A stretch of 64,000 bases of DNA, from contig NZ_CP076061.1 in the NCBI RefSeq assembly GCF_018729255.1, forward strand, positions 1,550,001-1,614,000, read 5' to 3'. The position numbers and the translations under genes are program-made. Shown here piece by piece: positions 54,841-64,000 of the stretch. Below the pieces are notes generated by a model that worked only from the letters and a program-made list of their open reading frames with translations, was not told the DNA's origin and ran no database searches. Source of the stretch: Cupriavidus sp. EM10 (lineage in GTDB: Bacteria; Pseudomonadota; Gammaproteobacteria; Burkholderiales; Burkholderiaceae). Numbering within the stretch: the stretch's first letter is position 1; each line of letters begins with the position of its first letter.

Positions 54841-55419
54841 ATGCCCTCGACCCACGTCTATACCAACCAGGCCGCCACCCTCCGTGAGTTCGAAGCCGAA
54901 TGCGTCAGCTTCGACGCCGCGGGCTATGTCGTGGATTTCGGACAGGCCTGGTGGGAGTGCAGCCCGGCCTCGCTGGCCGCACTCGATCGTCCCCGCATGC
55001 AGCAGCTGGTCAGGCGGTTGCGCGCCGGCGACGTGGTGGCAACGCTGCGGCTCAGCAGCCTGGGCAGTTCCGTACGCGACGTGGTGGCCACGGTCGAGCG
55101 GTTTCGCGGGCTGGGTGTGCGGCTGCACTGCATCGAAACGGGCGAGGCGATGCTGACCGATGCCACATCCACGGCATTCCGGACACTGCTGGCCGTCGAG
55201 GGGATGGAGCGCGACACGCGCAGCGCCCGGATGAAGGCCAGCGCGGAGCAGGCGGTGGAACGCGGCATCCGCCTGGGCCGCCGTCCGGCACTGGCCACCG
55301 GCATGCACGATGAAATCCGCGCGGCGCTGCGCCGGGGCACATCGGTCAGCGAACTGGCCCGCACCTTCAAGGTATCGCGCCAGACCATCATGCGGATTCG
55401 CGACGTCCAGCCCGAGTGA
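54841..55419 (+). CDS. serine-recombinase homologue lacking catalytic residues
   Basis: 192 residues from ATG 54841 (GTG 54811 also possible). The fold follows the resolvase family: 'VVATLRLSSLGSSVRDVVAT' lines up with the conserved LDRLGR-S region, 'FRGLGVRLHCIETG' and 'RTLLAVEGMERDTRSARMKA' with the long helix E region, and 'SVSELARTFKVSRQTIMRIR' with the C-terminal helix-turn-helix. But the catalytic Ser ('YARVS' type) is replaced in 'HVYTNQAATL', and the conserved Asp and both Arg of the LDRLGR motif are Ser. It should bind DNA but not cut it. Probably a regulator derived from a recombinase. Confidence 0.8.
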   Translation: MPSTHVYTNQAATLREFEAECVSFDAAGYVVDFGQAWWECSPASLAALDRPRMQQLVRRLRAGDVVATLRLSSLGSSVRDVVATVERFRGLGVRLHCIETGEAMLTDATSTAFRTLLAVEGMERDTRSARMKASAEQAVERGIRLGRRPALATGMHDEIRAALRRGTSVSELARTFKVSRQTIMRIRDVQPE

Positions 55420-55573
55420 CGCCATTGGCACGCCGGATGTACGTTCGGCGTGGTGCGATGCAAATCTTTCCCGTCTCTGCCCGGGCCGCCTGCGCGAACA
55501 CTGACGTGGCGGTGGGCATACTCCTTGCGCCTCGCGGTACCGTTCGCGAACGAATTCGGTGGGAGACGGGCGC

Positions 55574-58321
55574 ATGCCACAGACCGCGATGCCGGTATCG
55601 CGCCGGCGCATTGCCGGCGAACTCTGGACGGCCATCTGGCGCCATCGCGTCCGCGTGGTGGTGGCGATCGCCTTGCTGCTGCTGGCAAAGGCCGCCACCG
55701 TCTCCGTTCCGCTCGTCCTGAAACTGATCGTCGACGAGGCGGCGTCCACGCAGGCCGTCGCCAACCCCGCCGGTGCCGCCAGCATGGGGCCGCTGGTGCG
55801 CCTGATCGTCACGATCCCGGTCTTCCTGGTCCTGGCCTACGCCGTTCTGCGGCTGCTTGGCAACGCCTTCAACGAGCTGCGCGACGTGGTGTTCGCGCAT
55901 GTCGCGCAGAGCACCGTGGCGGCCTTTACGGCCCGCGCGTTCTCGCACCTGCACGGGCTGGGCGCGCGATTCCATTCGCGGCGCGAGACCGGCAGCATCA
56001 TCCGCGACATGGACAAGGGCACGGCGGCCATCGGTTTCCTGCTCGGCGTCGCCGTCTTCACCATCGTGCCGACGCTGCTGGAGATTGCGGCGGTGCTCGT
56101 GATCATGGTGGCGGCCTACGGCGGCCAGTTCGCGGCCATCATCCTGCTGGTCTTCGTGCTCTATGCGGCCTGCACCGCGCTGCTGACCCGGCGGCGCATG
56201 CGTGTGCAGCGCCGGGTCAACACCGTCGAGGCGCAGACCAACAGCAAGGTGGTGGACAGCCTGCTGAACTACGACACCGTCAAGTACTTTGCCCGCGAAT
56301 CGTTCGAATCGCGGCGGCTCGGCGGCCTGCTGGACCGCTGGGTCGAAACCACCGTGGAGAACCAGCATGCGCTGTCGGCGCTGCATATCGCCCAGAGCGG
56401 ATGCATTGCCGTGGGCGTGGCCAGCGTCATGCTGCTGGGCGTGCAGCGCGTGGCGCAGGGCACGCTGACCGTGGGCGACCTGGTGCTGATCAACGCGTAC
56501 ATCATCCAGGTGGTGCTGCCGCTGAACACGCTTGGCTTCATCTTCCGGGAATCGAATGACGCCATGACCAACGTCGAGCGGCTGTTCGCGCTGCTCGACG
56601 CCAGGGGCCGCGCGGGCGAGGACGACGACGCACCGGGCGCGCGGCCGCTGGTGGTCAGGCACGGCGAGATCGCGTTCGAGAACGTGAACTTCAGCTACGA
56701 CCCCAGCCGCCAGACGCTCTGGGACGTGAGCTTTCGCGTGGGCGCCGGCCAGACCGTGGCGGTGGTGGGCGGCAGCGGCTCCGGCAAGTCGACGCTGGCG
56801 CGGCTGCTGTTCCGGCTCTACCAGCCCGATTCCGGCCGCGTGCTGGTCGACGGCCAGGACCTGCGGCTGGTCACCCAGCGCAGCCTGCGCGAGTCGGTGG
56901 GCATCGTGCCGCAGGACACCATCCTTTTCAACGATACGATCGCCTACAACATCGCCTACGGCCTGGAGGGCGCCTCGCGGGCCGATGTGGTGGCGGCCGC
57001 GCGCGCGGCCCAGCTCGATACGTTCGTCGACCGTCTGCCCGACGGCTACGAGACCATGGTCGGCGAGCGCGGCGTGCGGCTTTCGGGCGGCGAGCGCCAG
57101 CGCGTGGCCATTGCGCGCGCCATGCTCAAGCGGCCGCCCATCGTGGTGTTCGACGAAGCCACCTCGGCGCTCGACACGCGTACCGAGCGCGCGATCCAGC
57201 TGGAACTGACGCGTGTGGCGAAGGGCCGCACGGCATTCATCATCGCGCACCGGCTGTCGACCATCACCGATGCCGACCATATTCTCGTCATGGAGCATGG
57301 CCGGGTGGTGGAGGCCGGCACGCACCAGGCGCTGCTGGCGCGCGGCGGCGTCTACGCGCAGATGTGGCGGCTGCAACAGCAGCAGCGCGAGCTTGAGCGC
57401 ACCGAAGAGCGCCTGGCGCTGCAGCCGATCCGGCTCGAAACGATCGTGGCCGGTGTCGTCGACGGGCTGCGCGAGCGCATCGCGGCGCGCCATATCCACC
57501 TGTTCACCGTGGTGGGCGAGGCCGAACTGCGGGTGACCGGCGATCCGGGTTTGCTGCAGAAGGTGATCTGGGAGCTGTGCGAGCGGATCGTCGATGCCGT
57601 GGAGGCCGGCGGCCGCATCGAGTTGCGGCTGGAGCGCAGCAACGGCGATGCGGCGCTGACGCTGTCCGCCACGGCGGCGGACCAGGGCCATCCGGTGCCG
57701 GCGGCGGAAATCCAGCGCCTGCAGGTCGAGCTTGCCGAAGCCGGCATCACGCTGAAGGCCGATGCGGCGCAACAGGTCTGGCAGCTGCGCATGCCGATGC
57801 GGCCGCTGGGCGAGCCGCTGGCCAGGCCCCAGATACTGCCGGCCGAGGAAGCGCCGCTGGCGCTGGGTCCGCAGACGCTGCGCGGCTGCTGCGTGCTGGT
57901 GCTGGACGACGATCCGCCCACGCGGGACGTGCTGGTCGACGCGCTCGAAGACCTCGGTGCCGAGGCGCTTGCCTTCGCGCATGGTCGCGATCTGCTGCAG
58001 CATCTGTCGGAAGCCGCGCCAAACCAGTGGCCACAGGTACTGCTGTGCGATATCGCGCTGGACGAAGAGGACGGCTACACGGTGCTGCGCGACGTACGGC
58101 GCCTGGAATCCCAGCGCGAAGTGCCGCTGCTGCGCCGTGTGACCGCCATCGCGCTATCCGGCCATGCCCAGCCGCAGGACCGCATCCGCGCGATGATGGC
58201 CGGCTTCCAGCTGCACCTGTCGAAGCCGGTGCAGATGGCCGAGCTGATTGCCGCGATATCGGCCCACTACCGGCACGCCGCAGCCGGCCCGTCGGCCCCG
58301 GCGACGGAAGATCGGCGCTAG
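55574..58321 (+). CDS. ABC exporter fused to degenerate kinase ATPase domain and receiver domain
   Basis: 915 residues from ATG 55574 (GGGAG upstream). Residues 1-600 are a full ABC half-exporter of the Atm1 type: six membrane helices, then Walker A 'GGSGSGKST' (about 398), signature 'LSGGERQR' (about 502) and Walker B 'PPIVVFDEATSALD'. From 600 to 765 is a region like a kinase ATPase domain without the N-box Asn ('VIWELCERIVDAV') or glycine boxes. From 775 is a receiver with acidic 'VLDDDPPTRD', Asp826 in 'LLCDIALDEEDGY', Ser in 'IALSGHAQ' and Lys in 'LHLSKPVQ'. The transport part likely works as a homodimer. The substrate is unknown. Confidence 0.9.
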   Translation: MPQTAMPVSRRRIAGELWTAIWRHRVRVVVAIALLLLAKAATVSVPLVLKLIVDEAASTQAVANPAGAASMGPLVRLIVTIPVFLVLAYAVLRLLGNAFNELRDVVFAHVAQSTVAAFTARAFSHLHGLGARFHSRRETGSIIRDMDKGTAAIGFLLGVAVFTIVPTLLEIAAVLVIMVAAYGGQFAAIILLVFVLYAACTALLTRRRMRVQRRVNTVEAQTNSKVVDSLLNYDTVKYFARESFESRRLGGLLDRWVETTVENQHALSALHIAQSGCIAVGVASVMLLGVQRVAQGTLTVGDLVLINAYIIQVVLPLNTLGFIFRESNDAMTNVERLFALLDARGRAGEDDDAPGARPLVVRHGEIAFENVNFSYDPSRQTLWDVSFRVGAGQTVAVVGGSGSGKSTLARLLFRLYQPDSGRVLVDGQDLRLVTQRSLRESVGIVPQDTILFNDTIAYNIAYGLEGASRADVVAAARAAQLDTFVDRLPDGYETMVGERGVRLSGGERQRVAIARAMLKRPPIVVFDEATSALDTRTERAIQLELTRVAKGRTAFIIAHRLSTITDADHILVMEHGRVVEAGTHQALLARGGVYAQMWRLQQQQRELERTEERLALQPIRLETIVAGVVDGLRERIAARHIHLFTVVGEAELRVTGDPGLLQKVIWELCERIVDAVEAGGRIELRLERSNGDAALTLSATAADQGHPVPAAEIQRLQVELAEAGITLKADAAQQVWQLRMPMRPLGEPLARPQILPAEEAPLALGPQTLRGCCVLVLDDDPPTRDVLVDALEDLGAEALAFAHGRDLLQHLSEAAPNQWPQVLLCDIALDEEDGYTVLRDVRRLESQREVPLLRRVTAIALSGHAQPQDRIRAMMAGFQLHLSKPVQMAELIAAISAHYRHAAAGPSAPATEDRR

Positions 58322-59202
58322 CGTTGGCGGCGCGTAAGCCGCAGCGCGGCCACCACGTTGTCACCAACCACGGCACGCTCGCGCAGCACCCAGTGCATGC
58401 CCTGCGCCAGGTCGCGCCATCCCGCCACGCCAAGATGCATGGCCAGCGACGGCATGGCGCGCAGCGTGTCGCCCACCGCCATGCCGGCGGGCAGGTGCAG
58501 CCACGCCGCCCACACCGCGTTGCGGGCGAGCAGCGCGCGGCGGGCGCGCGTGTCGCGCAAGGGGCTGGGATGATGATGAACCACCAGGTCGGGGGCATAG
58601 ACCATCAGCCAGCCGCGCGCGGCCAGCTTCCATGCGAGCACGCTTTCCTCGCCCCCGATGAAGAACCGCGCGTCGTAGCCGCCTGCCGCCAGGAAGGCGG
58701 CGGTGCGGAAGGCCGTTGCGCCAGCCATGAGGCCGAGGATGGCGCGTCCGGGCAGGTCGGCCGAGGGCAGCGGGCTGCGCGCCATCAGCGTGCTGGCGGG
58801 GTCCTCGCGGTCCGAGGCGCCCACCAGGATGCGCGCCGTCAGCGATACCACGGCGGGGTGGGCGTCGAACAGCGCGCACGCGCGGGCGAGCGATCCGGCC
58901 TGCCACCAGCAGTCGTCGTCGCAGAACGCCACATAGGGGGTACCTGCAACCTGCGCCGCCCATTGCGCGCCAAGGTTCCGGCCCGCCGCGCCAAGGTTGG
59001 TGTCGCTGCGCAGGCAGGCTATCTGGGGAAAGGTGTCGCGCACCATGGCCGCGGTGCCGTCGGTGGACCCGTTGTCGACCACGGCGATGCGCGGCCGCTC
59101 GGGCAGCGCCTGCAGGTGGCGCAGCGTCCGGCACAGCGTGTCACGGCGGTTGTACGTCAGCACGACCACGCTGATGCCAGCGTGCCACGGTGTGCCTTCC
59201 AT
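58318..59202 (-). CDS. family 2 glycosyltransferase
   Basis: 294-residue GT-A fold enzyme. The nucleotide-sugar site is clear: 'ISVVVLTYNRRDTLCRTLRH', 'AVVDNGSTDGTAAMVRD', 'DTNLGAAGRNLG', and the metal-binding 'YVAFCDDDCWW'. The acceptor region includes 'FFIGGEESVLAWKLAARGW' (ED/E motif) and 'VVHHHPSP'. No membrane helix; works on a nucleotide-sugar donor. Overlaps the end of the ABC-receiver gene by 4 bp (convergent). It is the last gene of a minus-strand glycan operon. Confidence 0.88.
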   Translation of the reverse strand: MEGTPWHAGISVVVLTYNRRDTLCRTLRHLQALPERPRIAVVDNGSTDGTAAMVRDTFPQIACLRSDTNLGAAGRNLGAQWAAQVAGTPYVAFCDDDCWWQAGSLARACALFDAHPAVVSLTARILVGASDREDPASTLMARSPLPSADLPGRAILGLMAGATAFRTAAFLAAGGYDARFFIGGEESVLAWKLAARGWLMVYAPDLVVHHHPSPLRDTRARRALLARNAVWAAWLHLPAGMAVGDTLRAMPSLAMHLGVAGWRDLAQGMHWVLRERAVVGDNVVAALRLTRRQR

Positions 59203-59215
59203 TGGCGTTCAGGCG

Positions 59216-59961
59216 TCAGGCGCCCCGGGCCGGGACGATGTCGAGCGACCAGTAGCGCTCGGGTGCGCCGATGTCGGCCAGCTGTCCAGCGTTGAACAGC
59301 GGCAACTGGCTCTCGTAGGACTCCACGGCCGCCATCTTCATGCTCTGCCATGGCACCAGCGGAAACTGCACCGGCGCGGCAATCAGGCCGGCCTGCCACC
59401 AGCCCATCAGGCGGCTCTGCACCATGCCGGGCAGCCGGCGATAGATGGCGTCCTCATAGAACAGCCATTGCACGGGCGGCACCGGCGTGCCGTCTTCCGC
59501 CGTATCGGCGGTCTGCATGCTCGACACCGTGGCGCGCAGCAGCATGCAGGCCTTGCCGACCAGCACGTGATCGCTGTGAAAAAGCCCCATCGGCGCGACG
59601 ACGGTGCCGCCGCGCTGCATCGACGGCGACGCGGCCAGCCCGGCCATGATGTCCTCCGCGGTGTGCCTGGGGCCGTACTGTCCATCGAGAAAACCGAGCC
59701 ATTCGGGCCGCGCGCCCAGCAGGTTCAGGCCACGGGCATCCTCGCGGCGCCGCTGCGATACGGCCTGTGCGACGCTGCTGAAGCCGGCGGCGCGGTCCCA
59801 GTCCGGCAGATCCATGGGCGCATCGGGCACGCCTGCGAGTACGGTCACGACCACGGCGTCCTGGGCGGCCGCAAGCAGCGCACCGCAACTGAAGACGGCG
59901 TCGTCCAGGTGGGGAGAAATGACGGTCAGCGGCTCTGGGATCTGGAAAAGCGGCATCGATA

Positions 59962-59965
<4 letters not shown>
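59216..59965 (-). CDS. PIG-L family deacetylase
   Basis: 249 residues with GTG 59965 overlapping the upstream TGA (GTGA; ATG 59956 possible). The zinc site is in '[18 protein letters not shown]', with the third His in '[16 protein letters not shown]'. The family deacetylates N-acetylglucosaminyl groups on lipid- or nucleotide-linked sugars. Between a GT2 and a UDP-sugar epimerase gene, it probably modifies the same glycan. No signal peptide, so cytoplasmic. Confidence 0.87.
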
Positions 59966-61022
<1,057 letters not shown>

Positions 61023-62282
61023 CTATGCCGCCACGCGGCCGGCGCGCCCGGCGCCGTCAGCCAACCTTGCGTAGACCTGCTGCATCTGCCGCGCTACCCC
61101 TGCCCAAGTGAATAACGCCTGGGCGCGCAGCCGGCCGGCCTGGCCCATGCGCCGTACCAGCGCCGGATCGGCGGCCAGCTGTGCCAGCCGCTCTGCCAGC
61201 GGCGCCGGGGCGTTGGGCGGCACCAGGAAGCCCGTTTCGCCATCGAGCACGGTGGACCGGATGCCCCCGACGCTGGCGCCCACCACCGGCACGCCGCAAG
61301 CCATCGCTTCCACCGGAGTGATGCCGAAGGGCTCATACCAGGGCGTCGTCACGAAGACATCGGAGGCGCCATAGAACTGCCGCAGCTGGTCGCGTCCCCG
61401 GCGGCCGACGAAGGTGACGCTGTCGGCCACGCCAGACTCTTCCGCGACCATTTTCAAACGCCCGATCTCGGGCGTGGCGGCGACGCTCGGCGAATCGGCA
61501 TTGCCGCCCACCACGTAGAGCCGGGCCCGGATGCCAAGCGTGTGGCGCAGATGGCCCACGGCCCGGATGACGTTGTCGATGCCCTTGCGCGGCACCAGCC
61601 GCCCGAGTTGCAGCACCGTGAACTCGCCGCCATCCCACCCCAGCGCCGCGCGTGCCTGGGCGCGGTCGACCGGCGCGAACTCCTCGTCGTCGAACCCGCA
61701 CGGCACGGTTTCTATGCGTGACCGCTGCGCGCCGCACAGCGTCACCAGATCCTCCTCGTCCTGCGGGCATTCGGCGATCACGCAATCAGACTCGCGCGCC
61801 AGTTCGTCCTCGATGTCGAAGCGCGCGTCCGGAAAGCCGTCGGCACTGCCCTGGTGCAACCGCCGCACCTTGCCCAGCGCGTGGAACGTCATGACCAGCG
61901 GGATACCCAGCGCCTGCCGCGCGCGCAGCGCCGCCACGCCGGACATGAAGAAGTTGGCGTGCAGCACGTCGTAGCCGATGGCGTCCTGGCGCATGAACTC
62001 CACCATGTAGTCGCCAAAGGCCCGCATGTGCGGCAACAGCGATTCCTTCGGCACCTGGACGGCCGGCCCCGCGGGGACATGGATCACCCGCACATTCGGT
62101 GCAAAGGCGACCACGTCCGGCAGCAATGCCTTGTCGCGCCGCGTGAACACGTCCACTGGATAGCCGCTCTTGCCCAGCTGGCGGGCAAGATGCGCCACAT
62201 AGACGTTCTGTCCACCGCTGTCGACGCTGCCGATACTGGCAAGCGGCGATGCATGTTCGCTGATCAGGGCAATTCTTCGCAT
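61023..62282 (-). CDS. family 4 glycosyltransferase
   Basis: 419-residue GT-B fold enzyme. 'MRRIALISEHASPLASIGSV' with 'DSGGQNVYVAHLARQLGKSG' is the N-terminal acceptor domain typical of sucrose-phosphate-synthase or MshA-like GT4. The C-terminal donor domain has 'VLQLGRLVPRKGIDNVIRAV', 'LYVVGGNA' and 'YEPFGITPVEAMACGVPVVG' (the E-x7-E motif). It follows the same operon direction; the decarboxylase gene starts 12 bp downstream. Acceptor and product are unknown. Confidence 0.9.
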   Translation of the reverse strand: MRRIALISEHASPLASIGSVDSGGQNVYVAHLARQLGKSGYPVDVFTRRDKALLPDVVAFAPNVRVIHVPAGPAVQVPKESLLPHMRAFGDYMVEFMRQDAIGYDVLHANFFMSGVAALRARQALGIPLVMTFHALGKVRRLHQGSADGFPDARFDIEDELARESDCVIAECPQDEEDLVTLCGAQRSRIETVPCGFDDEEFAPVDRAQARAALGWDGGEFTVLQLGRLVPRKGIDNVIRAVGHLRHTLGIRARLYVVGGNADSPSVAATPEIGRLKMVAEESGVADSVTFVGRRGRDQLRQFYGASDVFVTTPWYEPFGITPVEAMACGVPVVGASVGGIRSTVLDGETGFLVPPNAPAPLAERLAQLAADPALVRRMGQAGRLRAQALFTWAGVARQMQQVYARLADGAGRAGRVAA

Positions 62283-62450
62283 GGCGGACTCCGCGTCGTG
62301 GTATCAGACTCGCCGTCTGCAGCATGCATGCCAATCGGCGCACCGGCGGGCCCTGGCGAATGGAGAGTCGTTATAACGGTTCTCCTTCGTCACGCGGCTG
62401 CCAGCCCACGCCAGCGGTGCGGAGCGCCGGCTTTGCAGTTCGCGAGAGCC

Positions 62451-62474
62451 GTTTCTACTGATGTCGTGTAGAAG
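62451..62474. repeat. short stem-loop in the GT4 promoter region
   Basis: GTTTCTAC (62451-62458) and GTAGAAGC (62467-62474) form an 8-bp arm (one wobble) around 8 bases. It lies in the 289-bp gap between the minus-strand glycan operon and the plus-strand genes, where promoters for both are expected. May be an operator. Nothing else stands out in the gap. Confidence 0.35.
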
Positions 62475-62571
62475 CGTTGCTCGGGAGGACGGGCAAGGGA
62501 GAGCGCAGGGAAGGGCAGGGAAGTCGGCGCAATGTTTGCGTGGCAGATGCACCCACCCTGCGAGGAAGCCC

Positions 62572-63060
62572 ATGTCACTCCATACCGAAGGCAGCCGCCG
62601 GCCGCTGGCCGATGCGGATGCCGCGCGCCGCGCCGTGGAACTGGCGCTGCCGATGCTCGAGCGCAGTCTTGAAGACAAGGGCGTCGGCGAGAGCCACTGC
62701 CTGCACATCGTCATCATGGATCCCGGCAAGCCCTACGGTGCGTGCGCGTTCGAGCAGGCGATCCTGTACGAGCATTCGTTGCCGTCGCGCGACCGCTGGG
62801 ACGCCGACTACGCGCATTACGCGCGCGAGAAGGCGCGCATCACGTGGCGCACGCTGATCGACAGCGGCCAGCTGATGGATCGAGCGCCACATCTGCTTTG
62901 CACCGGCGATACGGTGCTGTCCGGCGCCATCGTCCTGGATGGCATCGTCGTGGCCGCCAGCGGCGCGAACGGATGGTATGACGAGGCGTTCTCGCGCTGC
63001 GTGGCCAGCCTGCTGCGGGCCGTCGTGCGGGAACGGCTGCACGGGGACATGCAAGGTTGA
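62572..63060 (+). CDS. GlcG/HbpS-like small protein
   Basis: 162-residue protein from ATG 62572 with GAGGAA upstream. It resembles the GlcG/HbpS (DUF336) fold: an N-terminal helix 'ADAARRAVELALPMLERSLE', a central 'LHIVIMDPGKPYGACAFEQA' strand and C-terminal 'GAIVLDGIVVAASGANGWYD' with 'EAFSRCVASLL'. The usual 'DxxG-x-x-xAxxRMDGA' helix is altered, so this assignment is tentative. In this gene cluster it may bind a small ligand. No signal peptide. Confidence 0.5.
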   Translation: MSLHTEGSRRPLADADAARRAVELALPMLERSLEDKGVGESHCLHIVIMDPGKPYGACAFEQAILYEHSLPSRDRWDADYAHYAREKARITWRTLIDSGQLMDRAPHLLCTGDTVLSGAIVLDGIVVAASGANGWYDEAFSRCVASLLRAVVRERLHGDMQG

Positions 63061-63148
63061 CATGCACGGCTGGCATCGGCGGCTTGCGGCGATGGCATGC
63101 AATTCGCTAAACGGCTCCACTCATTGACTACGCGAAGGGGAAGGCGAC

Positions 63149-63901
63149 ATGCGTGACTTCGACGACAAAGGCAGGCATCCGCTGCTGGATGGCAAGCGGT
63201 ATCTGGTGACCGGGGGTGGTGGCGGGCTCGGCGCCGAGATCTGCCGGATGCTGGCGCAGGCCGGCGCGCATGTGATCGTGGCCGACGTCAACGAGGCGCT
63301 CGGCGAGCGCTGTGCGGCGGGGCTGCGCGAAGCGGGCGGCCAGGCCTCCGTCCATTGCGCCGATATCGCCGACCCGGCGGCCGTGCAGCGGCTGTTCGCC
63401 GACATCGCGAGCGACGGGGCGCGCCTGGACGGGCTGATCAACAACGCGGCCATCGATATCACGCTGCCGGTGGAAGAGGTGGATACCGACCAATGGCGAC
63501 GCGTGCTGATGGTCAACCTGTACGGCCCGTATCTGCTGACGCATGCCGCCGTGCCGCTGATGAAGGCGCAAGGCGGCGGGCATATCGTCAATATTGCTTC
63601 CACCGCTTCGAAGCGCGCCTGGCCCAATGCGTCGGCGTACCACGCGACGAAGTGGGGGCTGCTGGGGCTGTCGCACGCGCTGCACGCGGAGCTGCGGCCG
63701 CACCGCATCAAGGTGTCGGCGGTGGTGGCAGGCGGCATGCGCACGCCGTTCCTGCTGGACCGCTTTCCCGATATCGATACCTCGACGCTGCAGGACCCCG
63801 CCCATGTGGCGCGCGCCGTGCGCTTCGTGCTCACGCAGCCCGAGGAAACCGTGATCCCCGAGGTCATGGTGCTGCCAATGAAGGAGACCTCATGGCCATA
63901 G
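63149..63901 (+). CDS. short-chain dehydrogenase/reductase
   Basis: 250 residues from ATG 63149. The cofactor motif is 'YLVTGGGGGLGAEICRMLAQ' with Asp in 'VIVADVN' suggesting NAD; also 'GLINNAAI', catalytic Ser in 'VNIASTASKRAWPNAS' and 'AYHATKWGLLG' (Tyr-x3-Lys). Full classical SDR. The stop overlaps the next start (ATGGCCATAG), so the SDR and HAD genes are translationally coupled. Substrate probably a sugar or a lipid intermediate, inferred from context. Confidence 0.88.
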   Translation: MRDFDDKGRHPLLDGKRYLVTGGGGGLGAEICRMLAQAGAHVIVADVNEALGERCAAGLREAGGQASVHCADIADPAAVQRLFADIASDGARLDGLINNAAIDITLPVEEVDTDQWRRVLMVNLYGPYLLTHAAVPLMKAQGGGHIVNIASTASKRAWPNASAYHATKWGLLGLSHALHAELRPHRIKVSAVVAGGMRTPFLLDRFPDIDTSTLQDPAHVARAVRFVLTQPEETVIPEVMVLPMKETSWP

Positions 63902-64000
63902 CCGGGCGCGGCGGCGCCATATTGCTGGACAAGGACGGCACGCTGCTGGAGAACGTGCCCTACAACGTCGATCCGGCAAGGATTCGCCTGGCCGACACGG
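63892..64000 (+). CDS. HAD-family phosphatase, GmhB-like, cut by the window edge
   Basis: Only 36 codons are visible. 'MAIAGRGGAILLDKDGTLLE' then 'NVPYNVDPARIRLAD' carries the HAD motif I (DKDGT, nucleophile Asp and general acid Asp). The 'TLLENVPYNVDPARI' stretch is typical of the D,D-heptose 1,7-bisphosphate phosphatase and HisB N-terminal group. In such clusters it often serves heptose or other sugar-phosphate pathways. It overlaps the SDR by 10 bp. Confidence 0.75.
   Translation, partial: MAIAGRGGAILLDKDGTLLENVPYNVDPARIRLADT

Noticed and set aside
54811..55419. mobile element integrase or resolvase with a transposon
   Set aside because: The catalytic residues are missing, and there are no inverted ends, transposase gene or target duplications nearby.
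55388..58003. 871-codon minus-strand open frame opposite the ABC-receiver gene
   Set aside because: Shadow of the plus-strand gene; His/Arg/Gln-rich with no motif.

Overview
The window looks like chromosomal DNA of a motile, GC-rich betaproteobacterium of the Burkholderiaceae, most likely Cupriavidus or Ralstonia. The basis is the order of the complete flg operon, the GC-rich third codon positions, FliA-type promoters, and the protein sequences as I remember them; no search was run.

Region 1 (1-12.4 kb) is flagellar: flgA on the minus strand, divergent from flgBCDEFGHIJ, then flgKL behind its own sigma-28 promoter. Together they build the rod, hook, P and L rings, hook cap and hook-filament junction. 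Region 2 (12.6-21 kb) holds a LuxR-type response regulator divergent from its histidine kinase, and a tripartite RND efflux system with the outer-membrane channel divergent from the adaptor and pump. Region 3 (21-33 kb) is a mosaic: an NHL-repeat lipoprotein, DUF2252, a UvrA paralogue, small hypothetical genes, DUF72, a metallo-beta-lactamase-fold enzyme and a YdeP-type molybdopterin oxidoreductase. Region 4 (33-44 kb) is rich in stress and redox genes: Mn-catalase, DUF4142, two disordered small proteins, hemerythrin, two zinc alcohol dehydrogenases, PQQ glucose dehydrogenase with an OprB porin, and a DJ-1/PfpI protein. Region 5 (44-49.7 kb) has an orphan EnvZ-like kinase, an MFS carrier, cytochrome P460, a secreted DPYTDGA-repeat protein and a Tat-exported epoxide hydrolase. 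Region 6 (50-58.3 kb) is the most unusual: a CheB-CheR-PAS-kinase-receiver protein, two coupled small genes, a serine-recombinase homologue without its catalytic residues, and an ABC exporter fused to a degenerate kinase ATPase domain and an intact receiver domain. Region 7 (58.3-64 kb) is a glycan cluster: GT2, PIG-L deacetylase, UDP-glucuronate decarboxylase-like enzyme, GT4, a GlcG/HbpS-like protein, SDR and a HAD phosphatase cut by the right edge.

A technical point affects the whole annotation. At least 18 frame breaks interrupt otherwise well-conserved genes, and every one is repaired by adding one base to a short homopolymer. I read these as base-calling undercalls, not gene decay, and give such genes as full-length CDS with the break noted. 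Residue counts for those genes assume the repair.

Two families of small proteins recur in the window (three members each), and two intergenic regions carry 13-bp tandem repeats sharing the core TGCCGG. These, with the ABC-receiver fusion, are the best candidates for undescribed biology.
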